Assembly: GCF_004136015.1 (NCBI RefSeq)
Contig: NZ_CP024866.1
Location: 2,557,973-2,601,420, forward strand
DNA: 43,448 nt
Direction: 5' to 3'
Origin: Pseudomonas sp. ACM7
GTDB lineage: Bacteria > Pseudomonadota > Gammaproteobacteria > Pseudomonadales > Pseudomonadaceae
The notes under the pieces were generated by a model. That model had not been told where the DNA came from and did not search any database. It saw only the letters and a list, made by a program, of their open reading frames with translations. Made by a program: the position numbers and the translations under genes. Numbering within the stretch: position 1 is the first letter of the stretch; each line of letters opens with the position of its first letter. Shown here one piece after another: positions 24,914 to 33,247 of the stretch.

Positions 24914-25848
24914 GGCGTGAACTCCTTGTTCTTGTCATTACCCAGCAAATAACCGGTGGGGTTGGCTTCCAGACGCTGGGAAATAGCCCGCAACGACGTC
25001 AGGGTGTCGCGCAGTTCACGCACCGCCGGAGCCAGACCATTGAGGCCTTGCATGCCGCTGTTGAGCGAATCCTGATTGGTCGTGAGCAGCTTGTTGATGG
25101 TCGCGCTGCTCTGCTCCAGCGACTTCATCGCCTGCTCGGCACTGCCAAACACCTGCTTGCCTTGATCGTTGAGCATGCCATTAGCGTTGCGCATCAGCGC
25201 CGACGTCTGTTCCAGCATGGCGCCGGCCTGTTTGCCGACCGAGGCCAGTTGCTGCATCGCCTGGCGGATATCGCCGCGCTGGTCGGCGATGGTGCCGGTG
25301 GTTTGTTCCAGATGCTCAAGAGTCTTGCTGATGCGCTCGACGTTTTCCGTGGAAAACATCTGGTTGGCGTTCTGCATCAGCATGCTCACGCCAGCCATCA
25401 GGTCGCCGCTGTCGTTCAACAAGCGAGCGATAGGCGAGGGCGATGCAATAATCGTCGGTAATTCACCGTCCTTGCCCTTGAGCTTCGGACTCTGCGGTGT
25501 ACCACCGCTGAGCTGAATGATCGAGGTGCCGGTGATCCCGGTCAGCGCCAATATGGCCCGGGTGTCCTCCTTGATCGGCGTATCACCACCCAGACGAATC
25601 CGTGCCAGCACCCGGCGTGGGTCTTTCGGGTCCAGGCGCAGGGTCACCACGTCGCCGACCTTGATCCCGCTGTACTGCACGGCGCTGCCCTTGGACAGGC
25701 CGCTGACGGCCTCGTTGAAGACGATTTCGTAATCCTTGAACTCGGTGTCGACGCTGGACTTGGCCAGCCACAAGCCGAAGAGCAGGGCGCCCGCCACCAC
25801 AATCACGGTGAACAGGCCGATCAATACATGATGGGCTCGGGTTTCCAT
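24910..25848 (-). CDS. MCE-domain (MlaD-family) periplasmic lipid-transport protein
   Basis: A 312-residue protein anchored by an N-terminal helix (VLIGLFTVIVVAGALLFGLWL). One MCE domain (about 38-120) follows, with GLSKGSAVQYSGIKVGDV and LTGITGTSIIQLSGG. A long helical, Gln/Ala-rich region (about 150-290) probably forms the needle or coiled coil across the periplasm. It works with the ATPase, permease and lipoprotein encoded next to it to move lipids between membranes; the direction and lipid are not readable from sequence. One base separates it from the ATPase stop. Confidence 0.9.
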   Translation of the reverse strand: METRAHHVLIGLFTVIVVAGALLFGLWLAKSSVDTEFKDYEIVFNEAVSGLSKGSAVQYSGIKVGDVVTLRLDPKDPRRVLARIRLGGDTPIKEDTRAILALTGITGTSIIQLSGGTPQSPKLKGKDGELPTIIASPSPIARLLNDSGDLMAGVSMLMQNANQMFSTENVERISKTLEHLEQTTGTIADQRGDIRQAMQQLASVGKQAGAMLEQTSALMRNANGMLNDQGKQVFGSAEQAMKSLEQSSATINKLLTTNQDSLNSGMQGLNGLAPAVRELRDTLTSLRAISQRLEANPTGYLLGNDKNKEFTP

Positions 25849-25849
25849 G

Positions 25850-26653
25850 TCAGACCTCCTTAAGCTGTTGAGCGGCGGTCAGCGCCGCGCGGCCGCGAGG
25901 GCCATGGAAGTATTCGTGAATCCACGGATCGTCGGTTTCCGACACCTTGCTGATAGCATCCGCCACCAGCACTTTCTTTTGCGCCAGCACCGCCACGCGG
26001 TCGGTGATGGTGTAGAGCGTGTCGAGGTCGTGGGTCACCAGAAAAACACTCAGGCCCAACGCATCGCGCAGGGTCAGGATCAATTGATCGAACGCGGCCG
26101 CGCCAATCGGATCGAGGCCGGCGGTGGGTTCGTCGAGAAACAGGATGTCCGGGTCCAGCGCCAGCGCCCGGGCCAGTGCCGCACGCTTGATCATGCCGCC
26201 GGACAGCGAAGCGGGGTACTTGTCGGCCGCCGACAGCGGCAACCCGGCCAAGGCCATTTTCACTGCCGCCAGGTGTTCGGCGTCCTCTCGGCTCAAACCG
26301 GCATGCTCGATCAGGGGCAGGGCGACGTTCTCCGTGACCGTCAGCGAAGAGAACAGGGCGCCTTTCTGGAACAGCACGCCGAAGCGCCGTTCGACCATCG
26401 AGCGCTCGTGTTCAGACAGCGTCGGCAGGTTTTTGCCAAAGACCTTCACTACACCTTCGCTGGGCTGACGCAGCCCGACGATGCTGCGCAACAGCACCGA
26501 TTTACCGCTGCCGGAACCGCCGACCACGGCAAGAATTTCGCCCTTGTACAAATCCAGATCAAGGTTCTCATGCACGCTCTGGCGACCGAAGCGATTGCAC
26601 AGACCGCGGACTTCGATCACCGCCTCGGAGGGCGCTCGGGGTAGACGACTCAC
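25850..26653 (-). CDS. MlaF-like ABC transporter ATPase of the MCE system
   Basis: A 267-residue ABC ATPase. Motifs are Walker A GGSGSGKSVLL, signature SLSGGMIKRAALARAL, Walker B DILFLDEPTAGLDP and H-loop LVTHDLDTL. The start is a GTG at 26653 that overlaps the permease stop in TGGTGA, giving tight translational coupling. A longer open frame upstream to 27544 only mirrors the permease gene in another frame and is not used. The protein should sit on the cytoplasmic face and power the MCE transporter. Confidence 0.93.
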   Translation of the reverse strand: MSRLPRAPSEAVIEVRGLCNRFGRQSVHENLDLDLYKGEILAVVGGSGSGKSVLLRSIVGLRQPSEGVVKVFGKNLPTLSEHERSMVERRFGVLFQKGALFSSLTVTENVALPLIEHAGLSREDAEHLAAVKMALAGLPLSAADKYPASLSGGMIKRAALARALALDPDILFLDEPTAGLDPIGAAAFDQLILTLRDALGLSVFLVTHDLDTLYTITDRVAVLAQKKVLVADAISKVSETDDPWIHEYFHGPRGRAALTAAQQLKEV

Positions 26654-27798
26654 CAGCCCATCTCCATGAAAAACAGCGCAGCCACGGCGTCGAGCACGAT
26701 CACCACGAAAATCGACTGGACCACGCTCGACGTGGTGTGCGCGCCGACGGACTCGGCGCTGCCGCTGACCTTGAAGCCTTCGAGACAGCCGATGGCGGCG
26801 ATCAGGAACGCGAAGATCGGCGCTTTGACGATCCCCACCAAAAAGTGCTGAACACCGATGTCGGTTTGCAGCAGCGACAGGAACATCGCCGGCGAAATAT
26901 CCAGCGCCACCGCGCAAACCACACCGCCGCCGACAATCCCCGAGAGCATCGCCAGAAAGGTCAGCATCGGCAGCGCGACCAGCAGGGCCAAGACTCGCGG
27001 CACCACCAGCAGCTCCATCGGGTCCAGGCCCAAGGTACGGATGGCGTCGATTTCTTCGTTGGCTTTCATCGAACCGATCTGCGCGGTGAACGCACTGGCG
27101 GTGCGGCCGGCCATCAGGATCGCGGTCAGCAACACACCGAATTCGCGCAGGAAGGAGAACGCCACCAGGTCCACGGTGAAAATACTCGCGCCAAAACTCG
27201 CCAACACCGTCGCCCCGAGAAACGCCACCACGGCGCCCACCAAAAAGGTCAGCAGGGCGACGATGGGGGCGGCGTCGAGGCCGGTCTGTTCGATGTGCGC
27301 CACCATCGGCGTAATGCGCCAGCGCTTGGGGCGAAACAGATTGCGGGCGATGGTTTCCAGAATCAGGCCGACGAAACCCAGCAGTTGCAGGGTGTCCTGC
27401 CAGATCGCGTCGACCGCGCGGCCGATGCGGGTCAGCAGTTGAATGCCGACGCTGATTTCCGGTTCCTTGATCGGCACGCAGAAGTCGGTCAGCGAGCAAT
27501 AGACGGTCTGCAACAAGGCACGGTCGGCAGAGGACAGTGTGCAATCGGGATGTTCGGCGGATCGGCCCAAACGCTCGGACCCCAGCAACTCCACCAGCAG
27601 CGACGCGCCGGCGGTGTCGAGCGCGCCGAGGCCATTGAGGTCGATGTGAGTACTGTCGTCGTATTGGCCGTGGAGCTTTTCGCTCAGGTGCTTGAGACCG
27701 GCGTAATGGACAAGCGTCCAGTCACCCGTTACCCGCAACTGAGCAGGGGAGTGAGAGGTGTCCAGTCGGGCGCTACCGGCCATTGTGCTGCTGGTCAT
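26650..27798 (-). CDS. MlaE-family permease with N-terminal STAS domain
   Basis: A 382-residue permease. The first 110 residues form a STAS-like domain (LRVTGDWTLVHYAGLKHL, HIDLNGLGALDTAGASLLVE), equivalent to MlaB fused to MlaE. The membrane part follows, with MlaE signatures TILMAGRTASAFTAQIGSMK, EEIDAIRTLGLDPMELLVVPR and a C-terminal FFMEMGW. It is the first gene of the operon permease-ATPase-MCE-lipoprotein. The fusion of STAS and permease is common in one of the two MCE operon types of proteobacteria. Its specific lipid is unknown. Confidence 0.92.
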   Translation of the reverse strand: MTSSTMAGSARLDTSHSPAQLRVTGDWTLVHYAGLKHLSEKLHGQYDDSTHIDLNGLGALDTAGASLLVELLGSERLGRSAEHPDCTLSSADRALLQTVYCSLTDFCVPIKEPEISVGIQLLTRIGRAVDAIWQDTLQLLGFVGLILETIARNLFRPKRWRITPMVAHIEQTGLDAAPIVALLTFLVGAVVAFLGATVLASFGASIFTVDLVAFSFLREFGVLLTAILMAGRTASAFTAQIGSMKANEEIDAIRTLGLDPMELLVVPRVLALLVALPMLTFLAMLSGIVGGGVVCAVALDISPAMFLSLLQTDIGVQHFLVGIVKAPIFAFLIAAIGCLEGFKVSGSAESVGAHTTSSVVQSIFVVIVLDAVAALFFMEMGW

Positions 27799-27816
27799 AA
27801 GCTCCGTGCTTTATCG

Positions 27817-27842
27817 GCTATTACGCAGCTCTACGTAATAGC
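27817..27842. promoter_or_regulatory. Hairpin between the DUF5924 gene and the MCE operon
   Basis: GCTATTACG and CGTAATAGC (perfect 9-bp inverted repeat, 8-nt loop) fill the 53-bp gap. No T-run follows on either strand, so it may be an operator or an mRNA-processing or stabilising hairpin, not a classical terminator. Confidence 0.45.
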
Positions 27843-27851
27843 ACGAACGGG

Positions 27852-28883
27852 TTACTTTGCGGCAGTCGCAGGCTTGTTGTCCTTTACCACGAAGCGCAAC
27901 ACACCGATGACCTGGCCATCTTCGGTCAACACCCGAACTTGCCATTTACCTGCGGGGTTGCCGGGGAAATTCTGCTTGTGGGTCCAGGCCCGATAGCCTT
28001 CCTTACGCCCGCCGTGGATATCCAGCGGGATGCGGTCGACCTCTTTGCCGTTGAACTGCCACACGTGGTAGATCCGCTCATCCAGACCGCGCGGGGCGTT
28101 GATCGCGGTGTAGGCATACAGCCCGCCGCCGCTAATCTGCTCGGCACTGACTTCATCGAGGCTGTCGCCGGGGGTGCGGTCCTGCATTTCGGTGCTGATC
28201 GCCACGTCGGTCATCCACAAGGTCGCCGGCGGCACCCAGGATCGCAGCACCCAACCGAGCGCGCCGATGCCCAGCGTGATACTGAGAATCGCCAAGGCGT
28301 TGCGCACGGTCCGAATCGGGAAGATCGACGCCAGGCTCGGGAACGACAGCACGACGGCGGTGCCCAGGGCCAGTTTGAAACTCTGAGCGGTGGTCAGGTG
28401 CAGGATGACGGGCAGGGCGGTCAGCAGTGCAGCAAACAGCGTCAGTGTGTGCAGCGCCAGGAACGCCCAGCGCCGGGGGGCCAGCCATTTGTAGTAGAGC
28501 GGGTCGATGATGGAAATCAGCGCGGCGATGCCCAGCAGACCGGTGAAGAACAGCTGGCCGCTGTTCCAGGTGGTGGTGATAAAAAAGAACGGCAGGACGA
28601 AGAACAGGCTCTCCTGGTGGATCATCTGCGTGGCGTAACGCAGCAGAGGCTGGGGTATTTCGCGTTTGAAGATCCTGGCGAACAGCTTGGTGAGGCTGTT
28701 TTCCAGCATCAGCCAGATCCAGCTGACCAGCATGATGGTGGTGATCCAGGTCGCCAGACCTTGCTGGCGATCCACCAGAATGAAGCTGCCGACCCCGGAA
28801 ATGAACCCACCGAGCGCAATGACCCCTGGGTAGCGCTTCATCAATTCCAGGATGCGCTGGACGTATAGGGTCAGAGTAGGCAT
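27852..28883 (-). CDS. DUF5924/DUF2914 membrane protein
   Basis: A 343-residue protein. The first 215 residues hold about six hydrophobic helices (for example GVIALGGFISGVGSFILV, ITTIMLVSWIWLML, LFFVLPFFFIT). The C-terminal 120 residues form a soluble domain of the DUF2914 type (VYHVWQFNGKEVDRI-like motif, here IYHVWQFNGKEVDRIPLDI, then AWTHKQNFPGNPAGKWQVRV). The function is unknown. It lies directly upstream of the MCE operon on the same strand, with a hairpin between, so co-expression is possible but not shown. Confidence 0.82.
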   Translation of the reverse strand: MPTLTLYVQRILELMKRYPGVIALGGFISGVGSFILVDRQQGLATWITTIMLVSWIWLMLENSLTKLFARIFKREIPQPLLRYATQMIHQESLFFVLPFFFITTTWNSGQLFFTGLLGIAALISIIDPLYYKWLAPRRWAFLALHTLTLFAALLTALPVILHLTTAQSFKLALGTAVVLSFPSLASIFPIRTVRNALAILSITLGIGALGWVLRSWVPPATLWMTDVAISTEMQDRTPGDSLDEVSAEQISGGGLYAYTAINAPRGLDERIYHVWQFNGKEVDRIPLDIHGGRKEGYRAWTHKQNFPGNPAGKWQVRVLTEDGQVIGVLRFVVKDNKPATAAK

Positions 28884-28975
28884 TCGGCGGTTCGCAATAG
28901 TCGTGGGAAAAATCCCCGACAGGGTAACCGCCGTGGGTCGGCGTGGCGAGGGGCTGCGGTCCGATCACAAAACCC

Positions 28976-29109
28976 GTGTAGCAGCTGCCGAAGGCTGCGT
29001 TCGGCTGCGGAGCAGTCGTAAACCATTCAACGCGGTCCATCAGATATATCTGACGTAACGGATTTGCGACTGCTTCGCAGCCGAACGCAGCCTTCGGCAG
29101 CTGCTACAC
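28976..29109. repeat. Long inverted repeat, second palindrome family
   Basis: Arms at about 28976-29021 and 29064-29109 are near-perfect reverse complements, built on GCTGCCGAAGGCTGCGTTCG. The core differs from the GGGCTTGCTCGC REP. The right arm overlaps the stop codon of the M16 peptidase gene (29104-29106). Confidence 0.85.
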
Positions 29110-30492
29110 GGTTCGTGGTGCCCTTCGATGCAAGCGCCAACCCAGCAGCATCAATACGATGAGCCCCAACACCCCGCCAATCGCCCACATCAACTGGTCA
29201 TCACTCATCAGCGGTTTCTCGATGCGTAAATACCCCGGTTGCATGAGCAATTCACGCATGGCCTTGTTTGCTTCCTCCAGCGTCACCCCTTGCAGTTCCT
29301 TGGCCGGGTTGGCGAAACGGCCGTCCTCGTAGTCCCCAAGGGCACTCCAGTAATAATCGGCCAACGCGCTGTTGCCTTGCACGGCCCAGGCCTGGCGGGC
29401 GATGGCGGCCTGCTTGAGGCGGTTGAAGGTGTTGGCATTGAGACCGTCCCTGAGCAACCCCGCCTTCAGATCATCCAGCACCTTTTCGGCCTTGGAGACG
29501 TCATCGCGCTCAAGGTCTGCGTTCAGGCTCATGAAGCCCACACCGCCAAACACCTCGCGCTCGGCCGAAGGCCCGTAGGACAAGCTATGAGTCAGGCGCA
29601 GCTGGCGGTAGAGCGCCCAGTCCAGATAGTCCTTGAGCAAGTCGAAGGTTTCGTCGTGCTGGTCTTCCAGCACCGGCTCTGGCACCAGCCAATGCAACTT
29701 GGCACTGCCGCCGACAAAACCGTGACTCAGGGTCCGCTCATGTGCAGCACTGGCCTGGATGGCCGGCAGGGGCGGGTGATCAGTCGGGTCGACCGCTTCA
29801 AGCGCGCCATAAGTCCGTTCCAGATAGGCCGGCAGCAAGCGCTCAAGGTCGCCGACGACGATCAGGGTCATGTTGTTGGGCGCGTACCAGGCCTTTCGTA
29901 CCGTCTCCACTTGTTCGCGGGTCAGGTGATCGACCTCAGGCCGCTCGGGGCATTTGAGGCCCAGTTCCACCGCCAGCTGATTACTCGCCGTGTGGCCAAG
30001 ATCCTGGCGATCCAGCCAGCGTTGCAGGTGCGAGTAATGGCCGCCGTCCTCGCGCTCGACCACTTGTTTGGCGGCGTTGATGGCGTTGTCGTCGATTCGG
30101 GTCTGGGTCAGCAGCGCCAGCAGCAGGTCGAGGACCTTGCGCTGGTTTTTCGCCGGGGCTTCAATGACGAACGTCGTGTCGGCGTTGCTGGTGTAGGCGT
30201 TCCACTCGCCGCCCAAGGCCTGCATGCGTTCTTCCAGCCCGCCTTCGCCCGTGGCGTCGATGCCGCTGAACAGCAAGTGCTCAAGCAGGTGCGGCAACTC
30301 CTTGTCAGCGCAACTGAAATCATCGATGCCGACGCCGACCACCAGACGAATCGCCACATGCCCACGCTCGGTGCCGGGTTTGAGCAGCAATTGCAGGCCG
30401 TTGGGCAGCGTATAGCCCTCGACCTGAAAGCGATCCAGGGCAAATGAAGGGAATGAGCCAAGCAACAGACAGGCGAACAACAGACAACGCAT
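29104..30492 (-). CDS. M16 family zinc peptidase, secreted and membrane-anchored
   Basis: A 462-residue protein with a signal peptide (MRCLLFACLLLGSFPSFA) and one C-terminal membrane helix (about 435-455, MLWAIGGVLGLIVLMLLGW). The inverted zinc motif HLLEH is at residues 68-72, with the third ligand probably the glutamate of AKQVVEREDGG about 75 residues later. The typical M16 half with WYAPNNMTLIVVGD and an R/Y-type C-terminal domain (LTHSLSYGPSAEREVFG) follow. This is an active-looking periplasmic protease tethered to the inner membrane; the substrate is unknown. The ATG at 30492 starts the signal peptide. An in-frame extension to 30648 would translate REP DNA and is rejected. Confidence 0.88.
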   Translation of the reverse strand: MRCLLFACLLLGSFPSFALDRFQVEGYTLPNGLQLLLKPGTERGHVAIRLVVGVGIDDFSCADKELPHLLEHLLFSGIDATGEGGLEERMQALGGEWNAYTSNADTTFVIEAPAKNQRKVLDLLLALLTQTRIDDNAINAAKQVVEREDGGHYSHLQRWLDRQDLGHTASNQLAVELGLKCPERPEVDHLTREQVETVRKAWYAPNNMTLIVVGDLERLLPAYLERTYGALEAVDPTDHPPLPAIQASAAHERTLSHGFVGGSAKLHWLVPEPVLEDQHDETFDLLKDYLDWALYRQLRLTHSLSYGPSAEREVFGGVGFMSLNADLERDDVSKAEKVLDDLKAGLLRDGLNANTFNRLKQAAIARQAWAVQGNSALADYYWSALGDYEDGRFANPAKELQGVTLEEANKAMRELLMQPGYLRIEKPLMSDDQLMWAIGGVLGLIVLMLLGWRLHRRAPRTV

Positions 30493-30538
30493 AGCAAGCT
30501 TCCAGGCAACCAATCGGAGATCCGTGTCGTCAGCCAGG

Positions 30539-30641
30539 CCGCCTTCGCGAGCAGGCTCGCTCCCACAGGTGATCTGAGTCGGACACAATTTCCGAGTACA
30601 CCGAGGATCCACTGTGGGAGCGAGCTTGCTCGCGAAGGCGG
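30539..30641. repeat. REPIN between M16 peptidase and Na/Pi cotransporter genes
   Basis: Inverted arms at about 30539-30567 and 30613-30641 extend the usual core with CCGCC/GGCGG ends. The spacer differs from the other REPINs. Confidence 0.88.
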
Positions 30642-30687
30642 CCTTCATGCTGAATCAATGTTACTGACTGACCACTCTGCCAGACGT

Positions 30688-32346
30688 TCAAGGCGAATGC
30701 GTGATGTCAGCGAAATCGTCGACAGCCAGGGCGCCGGTGTCGGAAGTTTCCAGCACCACATACGCGCTGCTGCAAAACAGCGAATTCAGACGCTTCATGT
30801 CGGCAATCAACTCAAGATGCAACGAACTGGTCTCGATACTCTGCACGATCTTACGTTGCAATCGGCTGACGTGAGCATGGGCCAGGCGCCGTTCCTGTGC
30901 GCGAAAGCGACGTTTCTCACGCAATAACTGGCGGGCACTTTCCTTATCGGCACTGAGGAACACCGACAACCCCAGGCGCAGGTTGGAAATCAACTGACTG
31001 TGCAGCCCCGCCAACTCTTCCAGGCCGACCTCGGAAAAAGACCGGCGCTGCGAGGTTTTCTGCTGCTGAACCTTGCGCAGCATGCGTTCGATGACGTCGC
31101 TGGCGAGTTTAAGGTTGATCGCCAACTCGATGATTTCTGCCCAACGCCGGCTGTCCTGCTCGCTGAGGTCTTCACGGGGCATTTGCGCCAGATAGAGCTT
31201 GATCGCACTGTAAAGCGATTCAACATCATCGGTCAGGCGCCGCATTTCCTGGGTAACGGCGGTTTGCTTGCCGTTCAGCACGTCGAGCATGGCCTCGAGC
31301 ATGTTGTCGATCAGGTCGCCGATGCGCAGGGTTTCCCGGGCGGCATTCGCGAGCGCCAGGCTGGGCGTGACCAGCGCTGTTGGATCAAGATGCCGCGGTT
31401 TGGCAGTGCCGTTGATTTCCGGCCGCTCCGGCAGCAGCCACGCGCAGAGCCTGGCCATCGCCCCGACACTGGGCAGCAAGATCAGGCAGCGCGCGGTGTT
31501 ATAGAGTAGGTGAAAGCCGATGACCATTTCCTGAGGGCTGAAATCCAGGCTGTCGATCCAGTGCACTAACGGGTCGAGTACCGGGATGATCAGCAACAGG
31601 CCGATCAGTTTGTAGAGCAGGCTACCCAACGCCACCTGACGGCCAGCGGCGTTCTGCATGCTGGTGCTGAGGAAGGCAAGGATGCCGCTGCCGATGTTGG
31701 CGCCGATCACCAGGCCGATGGCCACAGGCAGGCTGATCACTGCGGCACCGGCCAGGGTCGCGGTCAGCAGGACGGCGGCCAGGCTGGAGTAGGAAACCAT
31801 CGCAAACAGGGCGCCGACCAGGGCATCCAGCAAGATGTCGCCGGTGAGCGAGGCGAAAATCACTTTCACGCCTTGGGCTTGGGTAATCGGCGCGGCAGCC
31901 TCGACGATCAGTTGCAGCGCCAGGATGATCAGCCCCAGGCCGAGACTGACCCGGCCCATCTGTCCGACCCGGGTCTGTTTGCGCGACAGGAAGAAAATCA
32001 CCCCAAGAAAGATCAGCAGCGGCGACAGCCACGACAGATCGAAGGTCAGCACCCGCGCCATCAGCGCGGTACCGACATCGGCCCCGAGCATCGTCGCCAG
32101 GGCCGGGGTCAGCGCCATCAGGCCCTGACCGACAAAGGAGGTGACGAGCATGGCGGTGGCGTTGCTGCTCTGGACCATCGCCGTCACGACGATCCCCGAG
32201 ATGAACGCCAGCAAGCGCTTGGACATGTTCCGGCCAATCACGTGGCGCAAGTTTGAACCGTAGACCCGCAGGATGCCGGTTCGGACGATGTGTGTGCCCC
32301 AAATCAACAAGGCCACGGCAGATAACAAATTGAGCAGGGTGAGCAT
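30688..32346 (-). CDS. Na+/phosphate cotransporter family protein with PhoU-like tail
   Basis: A 552-residue protein. The first 310 residues are the PNaS-type membrane domain with the repeated signature (VVTAMVQSSNATAMLVTSF and the second copy VSYSSLAAVLLTATLAG). The C-terminal 220 residues are helical and PhoU-like (LIDNMLEAMLDVLNGKQTAV; LRRLTDDVESLY-type helices). Such fusions are thought to import or export phosphate or sense it, but the direction is not readable here. The gene is followed by a REPIN. The 268-bp region upstream of it holds only a degenerate REP-like fragment near 32577-32600 and the promoter. Confidence 0.88.
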   Translation of the reverse strand: MLTLLNLLSAVALLIWGTHIVRTGILRVYGSNLRHVIGRNMSKRLLAFISGIVVTAMVQSSNATAMLVTSFVGQGLMALTPALATMLGADVGTALMARVLTFDLSWLSPLLIFLGVIFFLSRKQTRVGQMGRVSLGLGLIILALQLIVEAAAPITQAQGVKVIFASLTGDILLDALVGALFAMVSYSSLAAVLLTATLAGAAVISLPVAIGLVIGANIGSGILAFLSTSMQNAAGRQVALGSLLYKLIGLLLIIPVLDPLVHWIDSLDFSPQEMVIGFHLLYNTARCLILLPSVGAMARLCAWLLPERPEINGTAKPRHLDPTALVTPSLALANAARETLRIGDLIDNMLEAMLDVLNGKQTAVTQEMRRLTDDVESLYSAIKLYLAQMPREDLSEQDSRRWAEIIELAINLKLASDVIERMLRKVQQQKTSQRRSFSEVGLEELAGLHSQLISNLRLGLSVFLSADKESARQLLREKRRFRAQERRLAHAHVSRLQRKIVQSIETSSLHLELIADMKRLNSLFCSSAYVVLETSDTGALAVDDFADITHSP

Positions 32347-32614
32347 GCAGGCCCCCTGTGGTGGTAGCGCCCCAAAGGGGCAAGTTGACGGTGCCGCGCG
32401 TTCTTCTACGTTCTGTACTTAAGCTGTAGTTGGCTAACGGTCTGCGCGCCAGCATCGCACAGCTAAAGAAGCGATTGAAACAAAACTGTCATGAAAACAG
32501 GTTGATGCCGAGGTGAGAAAGGGGCCTGAAAGCTTCTGCCACTCAGTTGGAAGGGTGCACGGACACAAACCCTGCGGCGAAGGAGCTTGCTCCCGCGGGG
32601 CTGCGCAGCAGCGT

Positions 32615-33247
32615 TCAATCGCTGAAGTTATCGTCGCCCAGCCCTACGTCGATCAGATACTTGGCTGTCTCGGGGTTTCGTTCGGCGCAGCGGGCATAAC
32701 ATTTGATGTGAAGGATCAAGCTGTACTTGTGCGGAATCAATAAGATGACGCCGTCCGCTTGATCAAAGAGTTTGGCCTGAAGCCGCACCTTATCCTCCTT
32801 GGTTTCTATTTTTAGCCAGTCGTTACCTTCCACAGGCTCTGGAGTCCAGCCGACTTGTTTGAACTTTTGGTGTAACTCTTCGAGGAGTGCTACCGCTTGC
32901 TCGAACGGCAAGGTTTCCAGCATCGGTGACGTAGTCAGGGTTACCGTTTTGAATTCGGACCACCCGATCGCACCGAACGTGGTGGCGGGCAGCGTAAAGC
33001 CATAGTCGGGATCATCAAATCGGATGACAACTGGATTGCTGATCCAGGTAGAGCTCGGATGAGGTGGATCTTTAGCGTCGTTGGGATCCCCAGGATAAAT
33101 TGCCGTGTTGCCTTGAACAGGGAATGTCGAGTCTCGTACGACTTCTCTGTATGGCTTCCCGATATGAACGTTCAAAAAATCAACCGGGTGGTGAAAGGAC
33201 TTATCAGAGATAACCTGGTGAGGGATTTCATCAACGGATTCCTCCAC
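32615..33247 (-). CDS. Candidate immunity/accessory protein of the PAAR-DUF2515 module (start uncertain)
   Basis: A soluble-looking frame of 210 residues if started at the GTG at 33247. I recognise no family. Features are DSTFPVQGNTAIYPGDPND, a beta-rich middle part and a lysine/glutamate-rich end. It is the last gene after a T6SS PAAR gene and a DUF2515-like gene, the usual place for an immunity gene. The start is in doubt. A GGAGGA ribosome binding site stands 8 bp before an ATG at 33231 that overlaps the preceding stop (TGATG), but that ATG opens another frame ending after 19 codons. One extra base in the A6 run at 33174-33179 would join the two frames, so the gene may also be damaged. Confidence 0.6.
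   Translation of the reverse strand: MEESVDEIPHQVISDKSFHHPVDFLNVHIGKPYREVVRDSTFPVQGNTAIYPGDPNDAKDPPHPSSTWISNPVVIRFDDPDYGFTLPATTFGAIGWSEFKTVTLTTSPMLETLPFEQAVALLEELHQKFKQVGWTPEPVEGNDWLKIETKEDKVRLQAKLFDQADGVILLIPHKYSLILHIKCYARCAERNPETAKYLIDVGLGDDNFSD

Noticed and set aside
26654..27544. N-terminal extension of the MCE-system ATPase
   Set aside because: The extension only reads the STAS-permease gene in another frame. The GTG at 26653 overlaps the permease stop and gives the family length.
30493..30648. N-terminal extension of the M16 peptidase
   Set aside because: The extension translates a REPIN. The ATG at 30492 begins a clear signal peptide.
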